Source: Proteromonas lacertae
Taxonomy: Eukaryota > Sar > Bigyra > Opalinata > Proteromonadidae
Assembly (NCBI GenBank): GCA_002245135.1
Contig: NGBS01000007.1
Span: 62,001-126,000 of the forward strand
Reading direction: 5' to 3'
DNA: 64,000 nucleotides
In this document: piece after piece, positions 1 to 11,900 of the stretch
How positions within the stretch are numbered: position 1 is the stretch's first letter
How the letters are laid out: each line of letters opens with the position of its first letter
Program-made: the position numbers and the translations under genes
The notes under the pieces: model-generated
The model's database searches: none
What the model was told of the DNA's origin: nothing
The model's input: only the letters and a program-made list of their open reading frames with translations

Positions 1-676
1 TGATCTAGAAGCTGCTACAGACCAAATAAATCGCGATGAACAAATTAAAATTGATTTAATGACAAAAGTTACTTCGATTAATAATCTATATGACAACTTA
101 AGGCAAGAAAATGTTAATATAATTCATGAAATAGAAAGATTGCGAAATAAATATGAGCCAATTATGAATAATTCCAAACAAACCTACCAAGTGGAAACAT
201 CAACACAAACAGATTACATACCATTGAGCATATTTAAAATCACAAAATCTAATAGTTTCACTTCTAAAGTAAATGTAAATAATGAAAATGAACAATACTC
301 GAAAATAAGAAGTCAATCATTAGATAAATTTGAAATAGAACCGCAATGTGCTAACATATTGAGGAGGATGGAGCATGAGTTAAGGCTGCTGGAGTTCAGC
401 CATCTTTCAGACAATCAACAGAATATATACTTATTACTATCAGAAATTTTAAATAGATTACAGTTTATTAGGAATAGTGTGTATCCTGAATGGGAGATTG
501 ATGAAGATGTATCAAGGTGTCACATATGTAATAGGGAATTTACTGTTATACATAGAAAACATCATTGTAGGCGATGTGGAGTAATAATTTGTCAAAACTG
601 TTCAAAAACATTGCCATTTTATGAGAATAGCCGGACTTGTATATTATGCTTCTTAATACTCTCCTCGATTTTCTAA
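1..676 (+). CDS. FYVE zinc-finger protein, 3' part of gene
   Basis: The reading frame is open from base 2, so the gene begins left of the window; the first internal ATG is at 59 and the stop at 674-676. The visible ~225 residues are hydrophilic and partly helical, then end in a FYVE domain: a WxxD lead (WEID), the basic RKHHCRRCG ligand motif and four CxxC-type pairs (CHIC, CRRC, CQNC, CILC). FYVE domains bind phosphatidylinositol 3-phosphate and place proteins on endosomes. The zinc domain sits at the extreme C-terminus and stops about ten residues after the last cysteine. The upstream part could hold other domains that I cannot see. FYVE assignment is firm; the specific cellular role is unknown. 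Confidence 0.88.
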   Translation, partial: DLEAATDQINRDEQIKIDLMTKVTSINNLYDNLRQENVNIIHEIERLRNKYEPIMNNSKQTYQVETSTQTDYIPLSIFKITKSNSFTSKVNVNNENEQYSKIRSQSLDKFEIEPQCANILRRMEHELRLLEFSHLSDNQQNIYLLLSEILNRLQFIRNSVYPEWEIDEDVSRCHICNREFTVIHRKHHCRRCGVIICQNCSKTLPFYENSRTCILCFLILSSIF

Positions 677-841
677 AATAAGTATATATAGTATTGACTA
701 ATTTAATCAAAGAAATATTTATATTTTTTATTTATGTATTACTAATTTATTTGGTTAAATTATTATCTATTTGCAGTAATTGGCAGAATAATATCATTAC
801 AAGAGGAGAAAAATAACAAAACAGATTTATTAAAAATATTT

Positions 842-852
842 GGCTTGATTAA
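842..852 (+). promoter_or_regulatory. GGCTTGATTAA element upstream of the 886 gene
   Basis: GGCTTGATTAA lies 33 bp before the ATG at 886. The same core, in either orientation, recurs 15-50 bp before several other start codons in this window (12489, 24221, 34181, 54683, 58317, 48841), which is why it is listed as a candidate promoter element. No experimental support. Confidence 0.45.
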
Positions 853-885
853 CAACAAATCTTTTTTGTTTTTCGAAAGGTTTTA

Positions 886-2706
886 ATGTCAAGAACAGAA
901 GAAAGTATAATTCAAATAATATTTTAACTTATATTCAGTCAATCCAAATCTTTTTGTGCATGGGCCTGAACAAATTGAGTTAGAACATCGAAGGGGTTAT
1001 AGATATTGGATATATAAATATACAGAGTTCTTTCCAAACCAAAAACCTCTCAATGACAGATTGTCTGGCTTTCCATTTGCAGTTTTTCCAGGATTAGGTC
1101 GTCATCCTTCACAATGTCCAATTGTGTTTATATTTCAAGTATAATATTAATTCAAAGGATGTAATAAAATAATAATTTTCAAATAGAACTTCGGAACATC
1201 TTACAAAACAAATGCCTTTTTAATACCTACTCTTAATGATATGGGAATAACAGTTTATCTATATGACTTTCCATTTACAGGAGAACGTACAATAGTAGAA
1301 ATGCCTTTAACAGCCAGTCCTTTAGAGATATTTGAATCATCTTGTTCAGTGATAGGATCATCAGAATTGAATGAACGATTCATTTCTATCTTCTCAGAAC
1401 GACTATATCGTGATTTATATTATATGAGAGGTGTTGGTGCAAGATATCATGGGTATAATAACCCAAATATAGCATTTATTGGAGTTGGAACAGGAAGTAT
1501 ATTATGTGGGTATATATATATATAAGATATTATTATTCTTATTATTTAAATAGTAATGCATATACTCGATTTGGAATAGGTGATAAAATCTGTTGTATTG
1601 GTGGACATTTAGATTTATCTAAATTCGCAACATCATTTTTCGCTTCAGCTTTACCAGGATTAGGTTCAACATCTGTTGATCATGTAGATGAATGGTTAAT
1701 TAATAATCATCCATCTTGGCCTAAAGGATCATTACAAGTGGTGAAACTATGTAGAGAAATGATGGAATCTGCTTCAACTATTTGTAGAATATTTGATCCA
1801 ATGGGTAATTGTAGTTCAATATGTATTGATTTTATGTTATTTTTAATTATTTATTTATTTAGCTAAATCTATAAGAATTATTATTGGTGAGAAAGATTCA
1901 TTTTGTAATGCGGATGATGCAAAGAAATGTGTTAAAAGGTTTACAAGTGGAGATTGTTATGTAGTACCAGATTTAAATGTATAAATATTTTTTTATTTTC
2001 TATATTTTATTGTAGATAAATGTAAAAATTGAGAGTATAACAGAATCTCAAGTAGAAAATATAAAGTTTTTTATTAGTACTCAATTTGGGGATTGGACTG
2101 TAAGTAATAGTGAACACAGTCACGAATTTATTGATCCACTTAATAACATATTGTATTTACTATTTTATTATAATTATATGTCAAATAAATAGATTGAATT
2201 TTGATCATAGTATTGAGAAGTGGCCAACTGTTGCTGAAGCAATGTCAGCAGGTAATTCTTATGTAGGTACTACTTCCTCTGCAAGTGATGACTTTGGATT
2301 AAGTAATAAAATGATAAAATCACATTCATTTGGATCATTTCCATTATCAATTGGTAGTTTGTCGTTTGAGAATCCTCGTGAACCTTCTACACCTCGTTCG
2401 CAAGAAGCAATTACTGGATCATATTCATCGTTAGATAATAAGCCTCCATTACATCATAAACACCATCATAGCCACAGTCATAATAAATTAAGTCAATTAA
2501 AAGAATCATATGATTGTATAGAGTATATGTTTATATTTTATATAGCTTCTACTCCTCAAATTACTGCAATAGCTTCTCAACATATGGTGAACAACCCAAA
2601 TGTGGAGGGATTAGCAAAAATGATTCCGATATGTCACATATGTGGTCAGCCAATTGCATGTAAGCAATGTGTTGAAGAAAATAATCTACATTTTCCATGT
2701 CATTAA
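886..2706 (+). CDS. Alpha/beta-hydrolase-fold protein, probably inactive, with C-terminal zinc-binding tail
   Basis: Eight exons with seven introns of 30-48 nt; the spliced length is 516 codons, an exact multiple of three, starting at ATG 886. The middle resembles an alpha/beta hydrolase: strands such as PIVFIFQNFG, a DFPFTGER turn, a nucleophile-elbow-like GVGTGS, and a late IIIGEKDSF strand carrying the usual acid. In the GxSxG position the sequence is G-V-G-T-G, so the serine nucleophile is missing. The usual histidine after the acid strand is also not evident (VVPDLN). The second half is Ser/His-rich and low-complexity and ends in CHICGQPIACKQC, a possible four-cysteine zinc site. I infer a non-catalytic hydrolase relative; the fold assignment is by eye, and the first intron ends CAG rather than TAG. 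Confidence 0.6.
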
Positions 2707-2762
2707 TTAACATTATTTATGTGAATTTATTCTATTTTTGTGTTTTTCTACTAATATAACTA

Positions 2763-2919
2763 CTCATAAAATCGGATATGTTAATATGAAGTCTGCAATC
2801 ACTTTAAATTCTTTCATAATTGTTTTTTTTCTAATCTATTCTGACTTTTGTAACCGAAAATGGCATGAGGCTTAATTAATTTGAAATAATTTTGTTAATT
2901 AGCTCATAAAAACGGATAT
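2763..2919. repeat. Short direct repeat upstream of the receptor gene
   Basis: CTCATAAAATCGGATAT (2763-2779) recurs as CTCATAAAAACGGATAT (2903-2919), 16 of 17 bases identical, 140 bp apart. The second copy is 72 bp before the receptor ATG at 2991. Paired upstream sites suggest regulation but could be chance in AT-rich DNA. Confidence 0.35.
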
Positions 2920-2990
2920 AATTTTAAAAATTCTTTGTGTCGTTATATTATTTTAATGATATTGAAAAGGAATAAAACTCTTATATATCT

Positions 2991-5900
2991 ATGTTTCATA
3001 ATCGTGTTTTGTATATAATGTTATTTATATATTTTATTTTAGTTACAACCACAACTGCTTATACTACACTTGATGCTTCAGGTTCCTCTGACAGAGTCGA
3101 TTCTAGTCATCATTCTTGTAATGCTACAAAGGATTTAATTATTGAAGTCGGTGTAAACCTATATGGTGATTATAGTCTAATAGGTATATTTATGATTATA
3201 TTAAATAATAGACTCTGCACATCTTGCTGGTTTGCAAATGTGGAGAGATTATGTTGCTGAAAAGGGAGGTTTATGTAATAATACAGGTATTACTGATAGC
3301 TCTACTTGTACTGAGAGACATCCAGTTTGTTTGAATGTGGTGAGTCTTGAAGGGGATACTAGTACTGAACTGGAAGGTGATATAAATAAATGGATTAATG
3401 ATGTAGGTTCTGGTACAAAAGGAGGTTTATTTATAATCAGTCCATATGGTTCAACAGAATTAGAAAAAATAAGTATAAATACTGCAAATTCATTACCAAT
3501 TGTATCACCAATGCCATTTACAGTAAAATCCACAGCAACATCTAAAGTCATATCTCCAATTCCACCTGTTAGTAGTTTATTACAAGGAATGGTAGATTTA
3601 ATATCTAAGAGATATAGAGCAGGGCGTGTAGTAGTATTAGGCGATTCAACTGCTTCAAGTAATGTAAATGAATTAGCATCAGAATTAATTCAATTATTAG
3701 TAGCAGAAAAAATAACAGCATCAATGCAAAGATGCTCTAATTATATCAACGATTTAAACCCACAAACTACTTGTACTTCAAAGGAACAATGTAATAATGA
3801 TAATTCAGAATGTGTCTATCCAAAGATGTTGTTGAAAGAACATGGTGATTTTACTAACTATCAAACTATCGCTGATTGGGTAAGACTTTTGAAATCTAAT
3901 AATCCTGATGTAGTTGTATTAGCCTGTGATAAACACTGTAATGATATTATGAGAGTGATGCAGTTAGAAGAATATTCACCTCCTGCTGCTATGGGATTTT
4001 TATATGAAAATATTATCATTGATCCAATGTTGGAAGGTCAAGATACTTCCAATTGGCATTATATCTCAACATTTGAACCTAATGCTGGATATGGTAAGAC
4101 TGGCTATTACATGGGAACTTCTAAAGATGTTGCGAAAATAATTGAAGAAAAATTTAATAAATATAACAATCCAATGGATTATCCACAAGGAATGGAGAAA
4201 TTGAATGGTAATTATCGATATTATGCAGAAGGTATTGCAATGGGATTATTTATTCAAAGATTATTTGAGATGAAATTAACTGCAGATGGTGTTTCTAACT
4301 CTTACGCTTCCAATATTGTGACAAGAATGAGACAAACGTTTGGTGTTAGTAAAAGTTCGAGTAATTATGACTTATGTACCAGTACAAATGTAAAAGAATG
4401 TGATCCTTTAAATACATTCTTCGGTAATATGTATTTCCCTGAATATCAAGTGAATATGAACAAATCAGGATTAGCAGCACAAGTTGTTCAAACTAATTAT
4501 CCAAATGGAACAATTACATTAGATTCTACTATCTTAGGACCATTAGATGTTCCATTCTGTCAAGCTAAAGATAGTTGTAAACCAATTTATCCTGCTGTCT
4601 TTAATTATTTAAGAGAGATTCATGATAATTATATGACTCCAGGTAGTGCATTAGGTGTTGTATTTATTATCTTAGGTGTGTTACAAATATTAATTGAATT
4701 ATTCTTAGTAGTGAATTTAGTTAGACAGAATAAATACTGGGATACTGTTTGTGCACCATATGTTACTATGTTATATCCGTTTTTAAGTATAATGTTGGCA
4801 TTGTATGCAGTAGTACAAGTTGGTGAACCAAGTCAATCATTGTGTAGTTTCCGTAATTATGTAGAATATTGTTGTATCTTCTTAGTTATAGTATTTATGG
4901 TATTATCAACCACTGAAGAATTATTAAGAATGAAGAGACAAGAACCATCTAAAGCATTTTATAGAGTAGAAATATTATTATTCTTATTCTCTGTATTAAT
5001 ATTATCGTTAATTGGTACTTGTACATTTTTAGTTAAACCAATTACTACAATTGATTTAACAAGAGGTACTCGTCCTTATTATGATACTGTATGTGCAGAA
5101 CATGATGAGATGTATGTATTTAAAGTAGAAATGGGATGCTGTATTTTAATAGCTGCTTATGTTATCTATCAATCAAGACACTTAGCTTCATTTTTCTTTA
5201 GAGGATTACAGTATTACTTCGTTAGTGTTTCTATGTTATTCTTTATTACTTCCATTGTGAATCAAGTAATTGGTACGGAAGATAAGATTTACTATATATT
5301 AGCATTTATATTTAATTGGATATGGTCATGGGCTTATTTCTACCCATTTATGAGACCTAATAAACTAATGGAAGATAAGAAGATATCTCAAATATTATTA
5401 AAGAAGAAATTCGTTAAAACTAAAATGCGAGAATTGTTAGATAACAAAATGACATCTCATTTGTTTGCTGTGTTTTTATCATCAAAAGAGAATTATGCTC
5501 AATATATTGATTTATACTTAGATATTGAAAAACACAAGAAAATATCAGATCCTGCTGCTTTAAGAGAAGATGAGAAATCATTATTTGCAACCTATTTAAG
5601 TGGTGGTTCAGCTAAGGAATTAGAAATATTAGATAGTAATATGACTGCTAAGATAAACACTGAAATGGGTAAAGGTAATTGTAATGCATTCAATGAATTA
5701 CAAACTGCAATTGTTAATCACTTTATCTCCAAGAACTTATATGAAGAATTCTTAAACTCTGACTATTATTGGTTAATTGCTGAAACAGAAGGTATTATTC
5801 ATGGATATAAGAGAGTATCAATTAAAACATTAGAAGGAGTTTTAGAAGATTTGATTGTATCAATTACCATTCAAGAAACTGATCCAGCTGTACTTAAACA

Positions 5901-6474
5901 ACATGTTGCTCATTACAACAACAGTCTTCAAAATAGAACTACTAGAAATGGTTCTTCTTACAGTAAGAGTGTGGATAAGAGTCGTCCAAGTGATGTTCAT
6001 CAATCTCATATTGGTGTTGAACTTGCTAATACTAATAATGCGAATAAAAATAGATCATTCAATGATTCAACATTATTCTCATCTGAAGTTAATAATGTTT
6101 CTGAGAAGTTGGATAGTGACAGGGATGGTGCTAAGAAGAGTATGGATTCAATGAATAAAGTGAGTGGTACAAGTGGTGCTGATGATTCTTCTAAATTAGA
6201 CTCATCAAGAGTAGATTCATCAAAATCTGAAGGAAAATCTGAATTGAAGAGTGATATTAAGAGTGATGCAAAAAGTGATGAAAAGAAAGGAGATGCTAAA
6301 GCTGAAACTAAGACTGATGCTAAAACACCAAAAACACCAACCAAAGCTGATGCAAAACCTGCTGCAAAGACAGAACCTGCTAAACCTGCTGCAAAACCAG
6401 CTGCTAAGCCTGCAGAAGCTAAACCAGCAGAAGCTAAACCAGCAGAGACCAAGACTGCTGAAGAAAAAAAGTAA
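2991..6474 (+). CDS. Seven-transmembrane receptor with extracellular binding domain and cytoplasmic RGS domain
   Basis: One 28-nt intron (3184-3211); spliced, it encodes 1151 residues. A signal peptide (about 1-24) is followed by a Cys- and Asn-rich ectodomain to about residue 520. That region resembles the periplasmic-binding-protein type of receptor domain (segments such as VVVLGDSTASS and NNPDVVVLACD). Seven hydrophobic helices lie at about 538-780. An RGS domain (about 803-925) follows, beginning KMRELLDNKMTSHLFAVFLS and ending with the YEEFLNSDYYW helix. RGS domains accelerate GTP hydrolysis on G-alpha, so this protein probably senses a ligand and shuts down a G protein itself, like plant AtRGS1. 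The C-terminal ~220 residues are Ser/Asp-rich and end in a Lys/Ala/Pro repeat tail like that of histone H1. The start was chosen because the signal peptide follows directly. Confidence 0.88.
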
Positions 6475-6737
6475 ATATTTTGATAATCATATATTCCCAT
6501 TTATTAATGAAATTTATAGTATTAATATTGTTATCTAAATCAATAATAAATAATAATTACTTTCGAAAACAAGCAGCAATGAAGATAATGATTTTTTATT
6601 TTTATGTGGTGAGTGAAATGTTTTCGTTAACCATAATTTTAATTTCTATATAAATAGTCAATAATTGCTGTTTGAGTGTCATTTTAAAAGTAACCACTTA
6701 TCTATTATAGTTCTCCTTGATTTTACAGATTTATCAG

Positions 6738-7334
6738 ATGAATCCTATAGATTATGAATCTATCAGATGTGTAGCATCATCCAATGGAGTTTTAATTTGG
6801 TCTGAAGAAGAGAAAAATAAATTAATCACAGAAAGAAGAATCATACCTGAAGTATTAGGCAGTAAAAAAGAAAAGAATCGTCAAATAGAATGTAAACCAT
6901 ACTTATTATCATGGTCTATTGCTTATGTATGCGTTGTACTTAAATATATAACAGTTCATAAAGAAAATTGTATTTTTTCATTATATTTTGTGTTATAGGT
7001 AAAGAATCTTCATGTACAGGATGTTCTAATGTATCTAATTTATTAATATCAGTAGATAGAAAAGCAATCATCAAATATTGAATTGGTACTTAAAGATCTG
7101 ATAGATAAAGGTTATTATATCGCATCAGCATCAAAGTTTGGAGGTGATTTTGCTATATATACAACTCTTCCATCTGAATCACACAGTGTAAGTATAGTTC
7201 ATGTAATATCTGATGAAAATATATCATCTGACTTAATCTTAAGATATGGAAGAGTTGCTTGTTTAGTAGGAAAGACAGCTCTACTTGCGTTTGTTGATAA
7301 AGATTCAAAAGTATATTTATGTATTAAACAATAA
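6738..7334 (+). CDS. tRNA-splicing endonuclease subunit, Sen34-like
   Basis: The C-terminal exon carries the tRNA-intron endonuclease catalytic fold: KFGGDFAIYTT gives the tyrosine, SESHS the histidine and VGKTALL the lysine of the Tyr-His-Lys triad. The N-terminal ~60 residues (from ATG 6738) match the smaller N-terminal subdomain that precedes it in Sen34 and archaeal enzymes. The complex removes introns from pre-tRNA in the nucleus. The middle is awkward: introns starting GTATGC (after residue SIAY) and GTATCT (7032) are visible, but joining to the catalytic exon needs one fewer base near the A-runs at about 7060-7075. A one-base assembly error is likelier than a dead gene, because both halves are well conserved. 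Sen34 versus Sen2 is not certain. Confidence 0.75.
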
Positions 7335-7569
7335 TATAAATAGATCAAGTATACAGAGTTAAAATGGCAAAGTAAACTGTGATTTATTATATGTATGTAA
7401 GGAAATAATTAATAAGTTGTTAATTTAAAACATAACTTATGTGTGTTGTTATGTTTATATAAATGCAAATCAACAGTTACATTATCATTCGATTAGATTG
7501 CTTATATTGAGAGAAAAAACATCGAATCTTTTTGTTCGAGTCAAACCTATTTTAGATTTTTTTATTAGA

Positions 7570-8832
7570 ATGAGTAACAATCTGCTTGTTTGTAAGTCAA
7601 ACTGGAAAGCTGAAAGTGGTTCATTAGATAATATTTATTATATCAAACCAACTGAAACATCGATGAGGAGGATAAGAGGTATAGTTTTATTTTCTTTACA
7701 TTTATATAGAATTGTTTCAGATAACACACCTTTAACATTAGTCAAAGGTGATTGTACGTGTTCGTGTGAAGTTATTAGTATAGACATGCATTTTTATTAT
7801 ATAGTAAATTTTTCTCAAGCTACAACTTTGAAATATATACATATTATTAGTGGAGCTAGAAATGTTGAACTGTACGTAAAACAGACAAATCTACCGCAAA
7901 CAAATTATGTAACTACAATACGAGGTAATAGACTTGATCCAGAAAATAATGACATAAATAGGGTATTTGTTTCAGATTTTCTAAATAAAACAAATCCTCG
8001 TATTAAGTACGATGTTGTAAAGCTGAAGTTATTATCATTAGTTGATAAGACTAAATGTATAGTAAATGGTATATTCATTGGTGTATATGAAAATCCTCCA
8101 ATCAACTCACCTTTAATAGGAACAAATCCAAGTGAAACACAAAGAACATCATTTGCACAACAGCAACAACAACAACAACAATACCAGCCACAACCACCAA
8201 ATAATTACAATTTAATAAATACATATCAAATGCAATTTATGCTATCATCAGAGGTAAAGAAGATGGAAGCTAGATTAATCACCAGATTAGATCGAACATG
8301 TTTGTCAATAGTGGAGAATTTCAATAAGAAAATATCGACAATGGAAGAGAGATTAGGATTAATGGAAGATGCCATTGAAGAGATTGTGAATAGAATGATA
8401 CCTGAGAATAATGAAGCAAATGAAGAACAACTACCACAGCAACAACAACAGAATGACATTGTTGAACAACCAGTATTATTGTCACAACAAAATCTGCCAG
8501 AAGAACAGCAGGAACCACTCCAACAACCAAATCAAGAAGAAGAAGAAGAAGAAGTACAATCACAACAACAACAACAACAACAACAACAACATACAGAAGA
8601 AGAGGTAGTAGCAGAACAAAGAGAAGTTGAACAACAACCTCAACAAAGTGAATCACAGAATGAACAGCCAAATGAGAATATTGAAGTAGAAAATCAACAG
8701 GATGTTGATAGTGATAGTAATATTGAACAAGTTAATGAAGAATTAGAATCTCATACTGATATTAAGAAAATGGAAGAATCAGAAGAACATACACAGCAGA
8801 CAACAGAAACTGAGTGTTCTGAATGTGATTAA
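7570..8832 (+). CDS. Gln/Glu-rich protein with a possible PAAT-like beta domain
   Basis: Single exon. The frame is open from 7441, but ATG 7570 (MSNNLLVCKS) is preferred because the upstream part reads like untranslated AT-rich DNA. Residues ~1-190 form a beta-rich domain with segments (ARNVELYVKQ, YDVVKLKLLS, CIVNGIFIGV) that recall the PAAT/C10orf88 family, a poorly understood group linked to ABC transporters; this is a tentative match. A coiled coil spans about 228-277. The rest is low complexity: CAA/CAG-encoded glutamine runs and acidic stretches, ending ECSECD. It converges on the ABCF gene, with 134 bp between the stops. Confidence 0.5.
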   Translation: MSNNLLVCKSNWKAESGSLDNIYYIKPTETSMRRIRGIVLFSLHLYRIVSDNTPLTLVKGDCTCSCEVISIDMHFYYIVNFSQATTLKYIHIISGARNVELYVKQTNLPQTNYVTTIRGNRLDPENNDINRVFVSDFLNKTNPRIKYDVVKLKLLSLVDKTKCIVNGIFIGVYENPPINSPLIGTNPSETQRTSFAQQQQQQQQYQPQPPNNYNLINTYQMQFMLSSEVKKMEARLITRLDRTCLSIVENFNKKISTMEERLGLMEDAIEEIVNRMIPENNEANEEQLPQQQQQNDIVEQPVLLSQQNLPEEQQEPLQQPNQEEEEEEVQSQQQQQQQQQHTEEEVVAEQREVEQQPQQSESQNEQPNENIEVENQQDVDSDSNIEQVNEELESHTDIKKMEESEEHTQQTTETECSECD

Positions 8833-8966
8833 TTGTTGTATTAATAATCTATATAATTGTCTATGATATTTTTATATGAAATGAAATTTCAACAACCATA
8901 TACATATTCTTCTACATAATAAAAACAAAAATAAAAAATAAAAGCTTCCTTTTTTGTATATAAAAT

Positions 8967-11900
8967 CTACTTGGGTGTTTTTTCTCCATCTTTCTTTTCT
9001 TTCTTCTTCTTATCACCTGCTGCTTTTTTCTTTGGTTTTTTAGCAAATAATGCAGCAATTGCAGCTTGTTCTTTTTCAGTTTGTTTCTTCTCTTCTTCCA
9101 CTTTATTTACTACCTTTTTAGATTTTACATCTTCTTCTTCATCCTAATAATAAAATATAAAATCAAAAATATACAAAATCCATTGAATCTACTAAATCTC
9201 TACGATAATCTTCAAAACTACCTCTATATTGTGTAACTTTCTCTTCACCAACAATCCAAACAACACATTTTGTTTCTGTTAATAATCTAGCATCATGGCT
9301 AACTACTACAACACCTCCTTCAAATGCATTTATTGCATCTCCTAAAGCATCAATACTTTCAATATCTAAGTTATTGGTAGGTTCATCAAATATCAATATA
9401 TGTGGTTGTCTTAGACAAATATCTGCAAATACAACTCTTGATTTTTGACCTCCTGAAAGATTCTTTATGGGAATTGTATGTGCATGACCTTCTAAACCAT
9501 AACGACCTAATAATTGACGAACTATTTGAATAATAAATAGAAAATAATACTATCTTGATATTTCTGTTCTTTAAATTGATCCATTAGATATTCAACAGGA
9601 GTTTTATCCATTGGAATTTGATCTACAAAATGTTGACTGTATTTACCAATTCTTAATTTTGAATTTCTTTTACTTTCACCAATTGTTGGAACTAAATCAC
9701 CAGTTATAATCTTTAATAGAGTACTCTTGCCACTTCCATTTGGACCAACAATAGAAATACGACTGCCTAAATCAATACCAAAACTTACATTTTTAAATAA
9801 ATATGGACTTGTTTCAGAATATCTAAATGTCATTTCATCAACTTCAATGATTGGTGGACGAATCTCTACAACTTCTGGGAAGGTAAATTTCACCACATAT
9901 TCATTTGGTTTTTCAATTAATGTCATTTGTTGATTCTCTGCAGCTTCCATACCTACTGGATCACCTTTCTTTGATTTTGTCTCTTTATTCTTTTTATTCT
10001 TAGCTTCTTTTTCAGCTTGAGCTTTTGATTTTCCTGCTTGTTTTAATCTCTTCAATTCTTTCTGTTGTTTTTCATATTCTTTCATCAATTCTTCTCTTTT
10101 TTGAGCTTCCATCTTCTTAAACTTGTGATAATCACCTTGGTAATAGAATAATTTATGATTATATAAATGAATTATAAAAGTACAGACACTGGATAAGAAA
10201 TCCTGATCATGTGATACAACTAATAATGTCTTCTTCCATCTATGTAAATATTCATCCAACCATAAGACAGCATTTAAATCTAAATGATTGGTTGGTTCAT
10301 CTAATAATAATAAATCAGGTTCAATGAATAAAGCTCTTGCTAAGGAAATTCTCATTCTCCAACCACCACTGAAATCTTTTGTTGGTGTATCTTGCATCTT
10401 TTTATCAAAACCTAAACCAGACAATATTCTTCTAGCTTTAGCTTCTGTTTTTTCAATACCAATTACATTTAATTCTTCCTGAATTCGTTGATATTGTTCT
10501 TCTAAAGTTCCTTCTTCTCCTGCTGGAAGTGTATAAGGTATATTCTTTGATGCTTTCTCCATACATTCTTCTAACAGTTTTTCTAATTCTAAAACACGAG
10601 TTCTTCTTTTATCTGCTTTTAAGACACTCTATAAATAATAAGTAAATAATTATTAATTAATACTAAATAAGCAGGAGTTTCATCAGCAAATACTTCTTGT
10701 TCTACATATAATATATCAATAGCTGGTGGAATATGAAGTTCTCTAGTTGCAATTAGTTTTAATAGTGTTGATTTACCTCTACCATTTGGACCAACTAAAC
10801 CATATCTTACTCCAGCTTGAATCTATATATATATATAAACAATAACAAATATACCTTCAAATCAGCATCAATCAATAATGATTTTCCACCTGCAGAAATA
10901 GTGAATTTTTCTACTACGATATCTTTACTTGATTTCCATGCTTCATCATCAAGATTCTTGGATGGTTGAGACACTGAGAATGAACTTGGAGCTGCACCAC
11001 CCCATTCTGCTTCTTCTGCCATTATTTGTGCCTTTCTTTCTTCTTCCTCTGCTCTTCTTTTTGCTTCTTCAGCTTCTTTCTTTCTTCGTCTTTTTTCTTT
11101 ATTGGATATGAGAGGTAAATCTTCTTCTTCCTCTTCTTTGGGTGTCTCTTCTTCTTTTGGAGTTTCTTCTTCTTCTTCTTCTTCCTTTGGAGTTTCTTCT
11201 TCTTCTTCTTCTTCTTCCTTTGGAGTTTCTTCTTCTTCTTCTTCTTCCTTTGGAGTTTCTTCTACATCATTTTCTTCTTCTTCTTTTTCAGGTAATTCTT
11301 CTTCATTTTCAGGCAATTCTTCTTCTTTTTCTTCTTCTACTTCTGGAGCTTCTGGAATTTGTTTATTATTATTATTTCTATTCTTCTTTTTCTTCTTATT
11401 CTTCTTTGAAACAGGTTGTGGTAATTCTTCCTCCTCTTCTTCTTCATCATCTTCAAATTTATTTTTCTTGGAGTTTGGTAATGGAATTCCTAAATCATTT
11501 TCACCTTTATCTTCCTCGTTATCATCATCTTCATCTTTCTTATTCTGTTGTTTATTATCTTTTTTGCCTTTCTTTCCTTTCTTTCCTTTTTTGTTATTAG
11601 GTAATGGTATTGAAGATTCATCTTCATCATCAGCAGCAGCAAACTTATTCTTTTTTCCAGAGTTTGGTAATGGAATACCTAAATTATCTTCATCTTTATC
11701 ATCATCCTCTTCTTCATTATCCTCTTTTTTACCACCTTTACCTCCTTTTTTACCTTTCTTATTCTGTTTATTCTTTTTATTGTTATTTGGTAATGGAATT
11801 TCATCTTTTTCATTTGTTTCTTCATCATCATCATCATCATCAGCTGTTGCAAACTTGTTTTTCCTTCCTGCATTTGGTAGAGGAATTGCTAAACCATCTT

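Noticed and set aside
7528..7550. TTCGAGT loop resembling a tRNA T-arm
   Set aside because: No acceptor, D or anticodon stems can be formed around it, and the stem is incomplete.
8321..8671. Val/Leu-rich open frame on the minus strand over the Q-rich gene
   Set aside because: It is the antisense of CAA repeats (TTG/GTT/TGT) and has no other coding support.
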